From UBA6168 sp965222975 (lineage in GTDB: Bacteria > Bacteroidota > Bacteroidia > Chitinophagales > Saprospiraceae), in contig CBDCVJ010000054.1 of NCBI GenBank assembly GCA_965222975.1, forward strand, positions 1 to 64,000: DNA of 64,000 nucleotides, given 5' to 3'. Both the position numbers and the translations under genes were made by a program. Shown piece after piece: positions 48,163 through 56,211 of this stretch. Under the pieces are notes generated by a model that ran no database searches, was not told the origin of the DNA, and saw nothing but the letters and a program-made list of their open reading frames with translations. Position 1 is the stretch's first letter, and each line of letters starts with the position of its first letter.

Positions 48163-48588
48163 TTGGCAGCTAAATTCCTACATATCGTCCTCGCATTGTT
48201 GGTGCTCTTGAGTACCACAGGCTTTACTTTGAGCGAACATTATTGCCAAAGCGAGTTGCAGGCTGTCAGCATCCTTTCCACGGCAGAAGGTTGCCATTCT
48301 GAGAAAGCGCCCTGCCAGAGCACCAGTCATAGTTGCAGTTCTCATTCAGATGGAGATTGTAATGGTTGCTGCAACAATTCTTCTCAATATTTTCAATCCG
48401 ACCAAGACAAACTGACGCAGTCAGTCGATTTCAAGCAACTGAAGAACCCCGTTCTTTTGAGTGCCATTTTTGTGGTGTTCAATATCCAGCTGCCCTCCAT
48501 TGAGACTGCCAAGGTCAACTTCCTTACCTACAAACCGCCCATTGTCTGCGACGACATACAAGTGTTATTGCAGACGTTCCTCTGCTAA
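48163..48588 (+). CDS. HYC_CC_PP family protein
   Basis: A 141-residue protein starting at TTG 48163; the frame is closed by TAA at 48139-48141 and contains no ATG upstream. The signal segment FLHIVLALLVLLSTTGF is followed by the three family signatures: SEHYCQSEL (HYC), NGCCNNSS (CC) and YKPPIVCDD (PP). A His/Ser/Cys-rich loop (SEKAPCQSTSHSCSSHSDGD) suggests metal binding. The family is typically found beside copper and heavy-metal efflux genes in Bacteroidota, as here, and is probably periplasmic or membrane-anchored. Confidence 0.85.
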   Translation: MAAKFLHIVLALLVLLSTTGFTLSEHYCQSELQAVSILSTAEGCHSEKAPCQSTSHSCSSHSDGDCNGCCNNSSQYFQSDQDKLTQSVDFKQLKNPVLLSAIFVVFNIQLPSIETAKVNFLTYKPPIVCDDIQVLLQTFLC

Positions 48589-48705
48589 ATTATCGCTGGT
48601 TTATTCTATACCACTCAGTGCCCAAAGGCACTGTTGTGGCTATCGTCGTTTGGTTGCGCCCAAAGCATGGCGCTGTACAATCACTTTTAAACCAGTGTAT
48701 CAGTT

Positions 48706-51700
48706 ATGCTCAACAGCATCATCCGTTTTTTTCTGGAAAACAAGCTCGTCGCCTACCTGCTGCTCCTGCTCTTTGTCGGGTGGGGGCTGGTGACCGCCCC
48801 TTTTGACTTCGGCATCGAAGAACTGCCCCGTGACCCTGTAGCAGTGGACGCCATCCCCGACATCGGGGAGAACCAACAAATCGTCTTCACCAAATGGATG
48901 GGGCGTTCCCCACAGGACGTTGAAGACCAGATTACCTATCCTCTCACGTCGGCCCTGTTGGGCATACCGGGGGTGAAGAGCATTCGCAGCAATTCCATGT
49001 TCGGCTTTTCCAGCATCTATATCATCTTCAACGATGACATAGAATTTTATTGGAGCCGGAGCCGCATCCTGGAAAAACTAAACTCCCTTCCCGCCAATAC
49101 ACTCCCTGAAGGGGTGCAACCGACCCTGGGGCCAGATGCCACGGCTTTGGGGCAAATCTATTGGTACACCCTCGAAGGCCAGGACAAGGATGGCAATCCC
49201 ACTGGAGGCTGGGACCTGCACGACCTGCGGACCATCCAGGACTTCTATGTGCGCTATGGCCTGTCCTCGGCGGAAGGGGTAGCCGAAGTGGCCTCCATCG
49301 GTGGCTTCGTAAAGGAATACCAGGTGGACGTTGACCCCGATGCCATGAAGGCCAACAACATCAGCTTGGAAGATGTGATGGGGGCTATTCGGAACAGCAA
49401 CATTGACGTAGGAGCGCAGACTATTGAAATAAATCTGGCCGAATACTTCGTGCGGGGGCTTGGCTATGTCGAGAACATCGAAGACATTGAGAAGAGCGTC
49501 ATCAAGGTCAACAACAATGTTCCGATTCGGGTAGGTGAAGTGGCCAAGGTCAACATCGGCCCAGCCACCCGACGGGGTATTTTGGACAAGTCGGGTGCGG
49601 AGGCGGTCGGTGGGGTAGTGGTCGCCCGGTACGGGGCCAATCCATTGGAAGTCATCCAAAATGTCAAGAAAAAAATTGCCGAACTCGAACCAGGTCTGCC
49701 CACCAAGACACTGAAAGATGGTACGGTCTCGCAAGTGAATATCGTCCCGTTCTACGACCGCACCCTGCTTATCAATGAGACCATCGGCACACTGCAAGAG
49801 GCGCTTACTTTGGAAATCCTCATCACCATCATCGTGGTGATCTTGATGCTGCTCAACCTGAAATCTTCAATGCTGGTTTCCGGCACTTTGCCCGTAGCGG
49901 TGCTGATGTGCTTCATCGCCATGAAATATTTCGGTGTGGACGCTAACATCGTGGCGCTCTCCGGCATCGCCATCGCCATCGGCACCATGGTGGACATGGG
50001 CATCGTGCTGACCGAGAGCATGGTAAACCGCATGGACGAGGCCCCGCCCGGCGAGCCTTTGCTGACGACCATTTATGAGGCCACGGTCGAGGTTGCCTCG
50101 GCGGTCATCACGGCGGTGGCGACGACGGTCATCAGTTTCATCCCCGTTTTCACGATGGAAGCGGCGGAAGGGAAGCTGTTCAAACCATTGGCTTTCACCA
50201 AAACTTTTGCACTGGTCGCCTCCATCATCGTGGCCATTACCATCATCCCACCCATGGCGCACACCTTTTTTTCCATGAAATCAAAAAGGAAAATGGTGGC
50301 GTACATCGGCAATGGGCTGGCATTGATAGCGGGGTTGATAGTGGCGTTTTTTTATCAACCATTTCTGGGGGCCATTTTGGCGCTGGTGGGGTTTTCGGGC
50401 ACCCTTGCCCAGTTGGCTCAACAGTACAGCTCTGAGCGGAACGTCAATGTTATCACATGGCTGACCAACATCGCCTACGCCCTTGTCGTCGCTTGGTTGC
50501 TGGCAACTGTTTGGATGCCGCTTGGGGTGAACAAAAGCAGTCTGACCAATTTCCTTTTCATCGTGGTGGTGGCCGGGGGACTGATAGGGCTTTTTTATGT
50601 CATTATCTATTTCTACGAACGCATCTTGCGGTTTTTGCTCCGCTTCAAAATCCTCTTCCTGCTGCTGGTGACTTTCATCGTATATCAGGGCTTTTTGGTT
50701 TTCCAAAAAACAGGGGAAGAGTTCATGCCATCACTGGACGAAGGTTCGTTCCTCCTGATGCCCACCTCCATGCCGCACTCCGGGATGCAGGAAAACATCA
50801 AGAACCTCCGGCTGCTCGACATGGCAGTGACAGCCATCCCTGAAGTGGAGACCGTGGTCGGTAAGGCAGGCAGGGTGCAGAGTGCCCTCGACCCCGCCCC
50901 GATGTCCATGTACGAAAACGTGATTCTGTACAAGTCGGAATACAAGACGGATGAAAACGGCCACCGCATCCGCTTCCGGTACGAGAACGGTGATTACGTG
51001 ATGGACGAAAATGGCCAGCTCATCCCCGACAAAAAGGGGCGCTACTACCGCCAATGGCGGGACCACATCAAAAGCCCGGACGACATCTGGAACGAAATCG
51101 TGAATGCCACGAAAATCCCAGGTGTCACCTCTGCACCGAGGTTGCAACCGATTGAGACCCGTCTCGTGATGTTGCAAACCGGGATGCGGGCACCAATGGG
51201 CATCAAAGTGCAAGGTTCCGATTTGGGCATCATCGAGGATTTTGGACTGGAACTCGAAAAGCATTTGAAAGATGTGGATGGTGTAAAAGATGCTGCCGTC
51301 TTTGCCGACCGTATCGTGGGCAAGCCCTACCTCCTGCTCGACATTGACCGGGACGCCATCAGCCGCCACGGGCTGACCATCAACAAGGTACAGCAATACA
51401 TCCAAGCTGCCATCGGCGGCATGGAAATGACCACCACGGTGGAGGGCCGGGAGCGCTACGCCATCCGCATCCGCTATCCAAGGGAAATGCGACATGACCC
51501 GGAAGCGCTGAAACGGATTTATCTGCCGACGGCAAACGGACAGCAAATCCCGTTGGGTGAGGTGGTTGAAATCAAATACGAGCAGGGGCCACAGTCCATC
51601 AAGAGCGAGGACGGTTTCCTGATTGGCTATGTACTTTTCGATAGGGATAAAACCTACTCGGAAGTACAGGTGGTCAACAATGCCCAAAACCACTTACAGA

Positions 51701-52386
51701 AGCTGATTGACGAGGGCACGCTGGAAGTTCCTGCCGGGGTGAGCTACCGTTTTGCGGGAAACTACGAACAGCAAGTGCGGGCCAGCAAGCGCCTGAGCAT
51801 CGTGCTGCCGATTGCCCTGGCCATCATCTTCCTCATACTGTATTTCCAGTTCAGTTCGGTCACCATTTCGGCCATGGTCTTTACGGGGGTTTTCATCGCC
51901 TTCTCCGGTGGTTTCATCATGATTGGTCTGTACGATACCGATTGGTTCCTCAACTTCAATTTCTTCGATACCAACATGCGGGAACTGTTCCAAATCCGAA
52001 CGGTCAACCTTAGTGTGGCGGTCTGGGTGGGCTTCCTCGCCCTGTTCGGCATCGCCACGGACGATGGGGTGCTGGTCGCCACCTTCCTGCAGGACAGTTT
52101 CAAAAGGAACAAACCGACCGATGTGCCCGGCATCCGGGATGCCGTGGTGGAAGGCGGATTGCGCCGGGTGCGCCCGGCCATGATGACCACCGCCACAACC
52201 ATTCTTGCGCTGCTGCCAATCCTCACATCCACTGGAAGGGGAGCGGACATCATGCTGCCGATGGCGATACCTTCATTTGGTGGAATGACCCTGCAAATCA
52301 TCACCATGTTCACCGTGCCGGTGCTGTACTCGCTGTGGGAAGAGTGGGGATTGAAATTCGGAAACCTGTTTGAAAACAAAAGCTAA
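48706..52386 (+). CDS. cusA: CusA/CzcA heavy-metal RND efflux pump
   Basis: Inner-membrane proton-driven transporter of 1226 residues. HME-RND features include WMGRSPQDVEDQITYPLTSA, GVKSIRSNSMFGFSSIYIIF, the TM4 proton-relay region GTMVDMGIVLTESMVNR, and GIATDDGVLVATFLQDSF near the end. It is about 180 residues longer than E. coli CusA. The extra length includes a hydrophobic block (about residues 530-640, NGLALIAGLIVAFFYQPFLG and NFLFIVVVAGGLIGLFYVII) with additional predicted membrane helices. It forms the tripartite pump with the TolC-like and CusB-like genes downstream (6 bp to the next gene). Cu(I)/Ag(I) is the likelier substrate given the copper genes around it. Confidence 0.92.
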   Translation: MLNSIIRFFLENKLVAYLLLLLFVGWGLVTAPFDFGIEELPRDPVAVDAIPDIGENQQIVFTKWMGRSPQDVEDQITYPLTSALLGIPGVKSIRSNSMFGFSSIYIIFNDDIEFYWSRSRILEKLNSLPANTLPEGVQPTLGPDATALGQIYWYTLEGQDKDGNPTGGWDLHDLRTIQDFYVRYGLSSAEGVAEVASIGGFVKEYQVDVDPDAMKANNISLEDVMGAIRNSNIDVGAQTIEINLAEYFVRGLGYVENIEDIEKSVIKVNNNVPIRVGEVAKVNIGPATRRGILDKSGAEAVGGVVVARYGANPLEVIQNVKKKIAELEPGLPTKTLKDGTVSQVNIVPFYDRTLLINETIGTLQEALTLEILITIIVVILMLLNLKSSMLVSGTLPVAVLMCFIAMKYFGVDANIVALSGIAIAIGTMVDMGIVLTESMVNRMDEAPPGEPLLTTIYEATVEVASAVITAVATTVISFIPVFTMEAAEGKLFKPLAFTKTFALVASIIVAITIIPPMAHTFFSMKSKRKMVAYIGNGLALIAGLIVAFFYQPFLGAILALVGFSGTLAQLAQQYSSERNVNVITWLTNIAYALVVAWLLATVWMPLGVNKSSLTNFLFIVVVAGGLIGLFYVIIYFYERILRFLLRFKILFLLLVTFIVYQGFLVFQKTGEEFMPSLDEGSFLLMPTSMPHSGMQENIKNLRLLDMAVTAIPEVETVVGKAGRVQSALDPAPMSMYENVILYKSEYKTDENGHRIRFRYENGDYVMDENGQLIPDKKGRYYRQWRDHIKSPDDIWNEIVNATKIPGVTSAPRLQPIETRLVMLQTGMRAPMGIKVQGSDLGIIEDFGLELEKHLKDVDGVKDAAVFADRIVGKPYLLLDIDRDAISRHGLTINKVQQYIQAAIGGMEMTTTVEGRERYAIRIRYPREMRHDPEALKRIYLPTANGQQIPLGEVVEIKYEQGPQSIKSEDGFLIGYVLFDRDKTYSEVQVVNNAQNHLQKLIDEGTLEVPAGVSYRFAGNYEQQVRASKRLSIVLPIALAIIFLILYFQFSSVTISAMVFTGVFIAFSGGFIMIGLYDTDWFLNFNFFDTNMRELFQIRTVNLSVAVWVGFLALFGIATDDGVLVATFLQDSFKRNKPTDVPGIRDAVVEGGLRRVRPAMMTTATTILALLPILTSTGRGADIMLPMAIPSFGGMTLQIITMFTVPVLYSLWEEWGLKFGNLFENKS

Positions 52387-52392
52387 GCAACG

Positions 52393-53631
52393 ATGAAAAT
52401 ACAATCAATCTCTATCAGCCTTTTGCTCCTTTTGGCATGGCCAATAACGACCCAAGCGCAGACTTTGGAGGAACTGCTTTCCACGGCAGTAGAGAACAAC
52501 TTGGAGCTGAAGGTACTGGAAAAAGAATACCTCGCCGCCCTCGAACGGGCGCCGCAGGTGAGCCAGATGCCCGACCCGGAAGTGGGGGCCGGTGGCTTCC
52601 CTTTTCCAGTGGAAACGAGGCTGGGGCCACAATACCTCCGGCTGAGCGCCACGCAGATGTTGCCGTGGTTCGGCATTTTGGACAGTAAAAAAGACCTGGA
52701 ACTGGCCAAGGCCAAAGCCCTTTACGAGCGTATCGGGGCGAGGGAACTGGAACTGGGCTACGAAGTCAAACTGGGCTACTACCGCCTCTACGAAATCCAA
52801 CAGAGCCAGGCCATCATCCGGCGCAACATTGCCATCCTTGAGTCTTTGGAGCGCTTGGCACTGGCCAAGGTCGAGAGCGGAAAGTCCACGGCAGCGGATG
52901 TGCTGACCGTGCAACTGAAAATAGAGGAACTGGAGCAGGAACTGGAAATTCTGGAGACCGCCAAAGTCTCACCAACAGTGACCATCAACCAGTTGCTGAA
53001 CCGGGATTTGGCAACGCCCATCACTATCACGGACAGCCTCGAATATGTGGTTTTGCCATTCAACAAAGCCGCTTTGCTTGCGGACATCGAGACCACCCAC
53101 CCCATGCTGCGGATGTTCGAACTGCAACAGGACATCTCCCGGCAGGCCATTTCGCTGAACGAACTGAACGGCAAACCCTCCTTCGGGGTGGGGCTGGACT
53201 ACATCATGGTCGGCAGGCGGGACGATGCAGAACCGACAAACAATGGGCGGGACATCGTGCAACTCCGGGCTACGGTGAAAATTCCCCTTTTCCGGGAACA
53301 GTACGAAGCAAAGGAGCGGGAAGAGAACCTGAAGATTGAGGCTTTGGAAGACCAAAAAGAAGATGTGTACACCCGCTTTTCCGCTGCCATCGAAAAGGCC
53401 TATGCCGAACATGAGACCGCCCGCTTGAGGGTGGAACTTTATGAAAGGCAGATTGATATAACCGAAGCGGCCATCAGGATTTTACAAACAGATTACAGTA
53501 CACAGGGGAGCAATTTCGACGAACTACTCCGGCTGGAAAAAGAACTGATTGACTACGATTTGAAAATGCTCAAGGCAGTAGTGCAGAGCTACATCGCACA
53601 GAGCGGTATTGAGCGATTTATCATTCAATGA
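52393..53631 (+). CDS. TolC-family outer-membrane efflux protein
   Basis: A 412-residue protein with a signal peptide (ISISLLLLLAWPITTQAQTL) and two long amphipathic coiled-coil halves of the outer-membrane efflux family (VENNLELKVLEKEYLAALER, EHETARLRVELYERQIDITE). QMPDPEVGAGGFPF and RLSATQMLPWFGILDSKKDL are typical of CusC-like members in Bacteroidota. It provides the outer-membrane duct for the CusA pump. It starts 6 bp after cusA and its TGA overlaps the next ATG. Confidence 0.9.
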   Translation: MKIQSISISLLLLLAWPITTQAQTLEELLSTAVENNLELKVLEKEYLAALERAPQVSQMPDPEVGAGGFPFPVETRLGPQYLRLSATQMLPWFGILDSKKDLELAKAKALYERIGARELELGYEVKLGYYRLYEIQQSQAIIRRNIAILESLERLALAKVESGKSTAADVLTVQLKIEELEQELEILETAKVSPTVTINQLLNRDLATPITITDSLEYVVLPFNKAALLADIETTHPMLRMFELQQDISRQAISLNELNGKPSFGVGLDYIMVGRRDDAEPTNNGRDIVQLRATVKIPLFREQYEAKEREENLKIEALEDQKEDVYTRFSAAIEKAYAEHETARLRVELYERQIDITEAAIRILQTDYSTQGSNFDELLRLEKELIDYDLKMLKAVVQSYIAQSGIERFIIQ

Positions 53632-53825
53632 AACGTAGAAAAGTAAAAAATATAGACCGACCTGAAACTGGCCAAGACGACAAAAGGGCCGAAACGATGA
53701 CCATCGTGGCCATCGCCCTTTTCGCCTTGCTCGGACTCATCTTTGGATACGTGATGTACCAAGAATTTTCTGGGTTCGAGTTGCAAGAAGACGGGCATTT
53801 TAAAAAAATCGAAAATGAAAATTGA
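53628..53825 (+). CDS. Small single-helix membrane protein in the efflux operon
   Basis: A 65-residue protein with a basic N-terminus (MKRRKVKNIDRPETG), one membrane helix (TIVAIALFALLGLIFGYVMY) and a short acidic tail. Its ATG overlaps the TolC stop (ATGA) and its end overlaps possible starts of the CusB gene, so it is translated as part of the operon. It may be a small pump subunit. No family is recognised. Confidence 0.65.
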   Translation: MKRRKVKNIDRPETGQDDKRAETMTIVAIALFALLGLIFGYVMYQEFSGFELQEDGHFKKIENEN

Positions 53826-53826
53826 C

Positions 53827-55647
53827 ATGAAATCAAATATGAAAATCATCCTCACCGGCATTGTTGCCATTGTTATCGGTTTGGCTGCAGGTTACTTTCT
53901 TTTCGGCGGCAAACAACAGGCCGCCCCAACTGAATCCCACAACCACCAAGGGGAAGCCGTGCAGACCGCCAGCGAAGAACAAACCTGGACCTGCTCCATG
54001 CACCCGCAAATCCGTCAGAACGAACCAGGGGAGTGCCCTTTGTGCGGGATGGATTTGATACCCTTGGAGGAAGGTTCTTCCAACGACCCTTTGGTGCTGG
54101 AGATGACCGAGGCTGCCATCAAGTTGGCCCAAATCGAAACCACGACCATCGGGGTGGAACTTGGAGGGGAGGGCAAATCCATCCCCCTTTCGGGAAAAGT
54201 GCAGGCCGACGAACGTTTGGCTTCCTCGCAGGTGGCCCACGTACCGGGCCGTATCGAAAAACTGTACGTCACCTTCACCGGGGAGCAGGTAAACAAAGGG
54301 CAAAGGTTGGCAACCCTTTACTCCCCCGAACTCATCACCGCCCAGCGGGAATTGCTGGAGGCGCTGAAGCTGGGCGGAGTCAACCCAGGGCTTATTGAAG
54401 CATCCCGCAACAAGCTCCGCTTTTGGAAAATCGGCGAAGCGGCCATCAAGGAAATCGAGGAGAAAGGCGAGGTGCAAGAGACCTTCACGTTGTATGCCGA
54501 TGAGTCAGGCATCGTCACCAATAGGCGGGTGGCCGTGGGTGATTATGTGAAGCAGGGTGAACCGCTTTTTGACCTGATGAACCTCCGCAAAGTATGGGTG
54601 CTCTTCGATGCCTATGAGGAAGACCTCTCGGTCATTTCCTTGGGTGACCGAATTGAGTTTACTACACCATCTGCCCCGGGCCGCACCTTCCAGACACGCA
54701 TCACATTCATTGACCCGGTCATCAATCCGAAGACCCGGGTGGCCTTGCTACGGACGGAAGTCAGTAACCCAAAAGGCCTGCTGAAACCGGAAATGTTCGT
54801 GACGGGCACGTACCAGAAAAAGGCCAGTTCCAAAGCCCAATTGACCGTCCCCAAATCTGCTGTGCTATGGACTGGCACCCGTTCGGTGGTGTACGTCAAA
54901 GTTCCCGATACCACCATCCCATCTTTCAAGTTCAAAGAAATCGAATTGGGCGAAGGTTTGGGCGGCAGCTATCTGGTTTTGGAAGGGCTGGAAGCCGGGG
55001 AGGAGGTCGTGACCAACGGCAACTTCGCCATCGATGCCGCCGCCCAGCTCAATAACCAGGTGAGTATGATGAACAAAGATGTGATGGCAAAAAGCGCTGA
55101 CCATTCCCAGCATCTGCCAGATTACACGGAGGAAACACCGTCCGGTTTCAAGCAGCAATTGGCCCAAGTGTCGGAGGACTATTTACAATTAAAAGATGCT
55201 TTTGTAGCCACCGATAATGAGCAGGCAAAAACAGTGGCAGGACAAGTTTTGGATGCATTGTCCAAAACCGATATGTCCTTGCTGAAAGGTGACGCCCATA
55301 TTTATTGGATGGAACAATTGGCGGCTTTGCAGGCCCATGCCGAAAAAATCACCACCCTGACGGATGTAGAGGAACAGCGGAAACAGTTCGGGTTTTTCTC
55401 CGAGGCTCTCATTAAATCCATCAAGGTTTTTGGCATCCCCGAAGACACCTATTACGTGCAACACTGCCCCATGGCATTTGACAATGAAGGGGCAGACTGG
55501 TTGAGCGATGTGGAAGAAATCAGGAACCCCTATTTCGGGGACAAGATGATGAAATGCGGGACGGTCAAAGCAACCATTGACAAAGATTTCAAGAACCCAC
55601 CGATGGAGCAGGCTTCCATGGCACGGCCGAGTGGGCATAACCATTAA
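53827..55647 (+). CDS. cusB: CusB-type periplasmic adaptor with heavy-metal-binding domain
   Basis: A 606-residue membrane-fusion protein (an ATG four codons earlier is possible). After the N-terminal anchor (IILTGIVAIVIGLAAGYFLF) comes a heavy-metal-binding domain with CSMHPQIRQNEPGECPLCGM. The lipoyl/barrel-sandwich and beta-barrel parts follow (VPGRIEKLYVTFTGEQVNKG, DESGIVTNRRVAVGDYVKQG, LRKVWVLFDAYEEDLSVISL). The C-terminal 180 residues (VSEDYLQLKDAFVATDNEQA, YYVQHCPMAFDNEGADWLSD, DKMMKCGTVK) match the DUF3347-type copper-binding domain. It links CusA to the TolC channel and may deliver metal. Confidence 0.92.
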   Translation: MKSNMKIILTGIVAIVIGLAAGYFLFGGKQQAAPTESHNHQGEAVQTASEEQTWTCSMHPQIRQNEPGECPLCGMDLIPLEEGSSNDPLVLEMTEAAIKLAQIETTTIGVELGGEGKSIPLSGKVQADERLASSQVAHVPGRIEKLYVTFTGEQVNKGQRLATLYSPELITAQRELLEALKLGGVNPGLIEASRNKLRFWKIGEAAIKEIEEKGEVQETFTLYADESGIVTNRRVAVGDYVKQGEPLFDLMNLRKVWVLFDAYEEDLSVISLGDRIEFTTPSAPGRTFQTRITFIDPVINPKTRVALLRTEVSNPKGLLKPEMFVTGTYQKKASSKAQLTVPKSAVLWTGTRSVVYVKVPDTTIPSFKFKEIELGEGLGGSYLVLEGLEAGEEVVTNGNFAIDAAAQLNNQVSMMNKDVMAKSADHSQHLPDYTEETPSGFKQQLAQVSEDYLQLKDAFVATDNEQAKTVAGQVLDALSKTDMSLLKGDAHIYWMEQLAALQAHAEKITTLTDVEEQRKQFGFFSEALIKSIKVFGIPEDTYYVQHCPMAFDNEGADWLSDVEEIRNPYFGDKMMKCGTVKATIDKDFKNPPMEQASMARPSGHNH

Positions 55648-55663
55648 TAAAAATTAATCAACA

Positions 55664-56197
55664 ATGAGATACCTGTTTTTTTCGGTTTTGCTTTTTGGCC
55701 TGATGTCAAGTTGTGGCAGTAACGAAAAGCCTAAAAAGAAATCATTAAGCCCCCATGCAACGGCAATGAGCATGGTAGGCGATGCCCATATCCATATTGA
55801 CTATTCTTCCCCCGGTGTCAGAGGGCGAACCATTTTTGGGGATTTAATCCCTTACGGAGAGCTCTGGCGGGCAGGTGCAAATAACGCTACCTGGATTGAA
55901 TCCAATAAAGACCTTTTGATTGATGGTCAAACTTTGCCTGCTGGCAAGTATGGTTTGTTTGTTATTCCAGAAAAAGAAAAATGGATTTTGATAATAAATA
56001 AAAACTGGGACCAGCACGGGACAGATGATTACAAAGCAGAGGAAGATATTTTGAAAATCGAAGTGAAGCCCACGGAGCTGAAAAACCTTCAAGAGCACCT
56101 TGAGTATCAAGTTGTCAAAACAGGTGAGCAATCGGGAATCATTTCCTTGGCATGGGAAAAAACGAAAGCGGAATTCCCTTTTAGAATCATAAAATAA
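55664..56197 (+). CDS. DUF2911 lipoprotein
   Basis: A 177-residue protein with a lipoprotein signal (LLFGLMSSCGSNEKPKKK). The DUF2911 core is clear: ISYSSPGV-like IDYSSPGVRGRTIFGDLIPY, ELWRAGANNATWIESNKDLL and LPAGKYGLFVIPEKEKWILI. The family is widespread in Bacteroidota with unknown function. Its place between the adaptor and the multicopper oxidase (17 and 15 bp gaps) suggests a periplasmic accessory role in metal handling. Confidence 0.85.
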   Translation: MRYLFFSVLLFGLMSSCGSNEKPKKKSLSPHATAMSMVGDAHIHIDYSSPGVRGRTIFGDLIPYGELWRAGANNATWIESNKDLLIDGQTLPAGKYGLFVIPEKEKWILIINKNWDQHGTDDYKAEEDILKIEVKPTELKNLQEHLEYQVVKTGEQSGIISLAWEKTKAEFPFRIIK

Positions 56198-56211
56198 ATA
56201 AAATTCAAACA

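Noticed and set aside
48018..48218. Leftward 66-codon ORF at the head of the efflux region
   Set aside because: It overlaps the TAAATTTG promoter and the start of the HYC_CC_PP gene on the other strand, and has no recognisable features.
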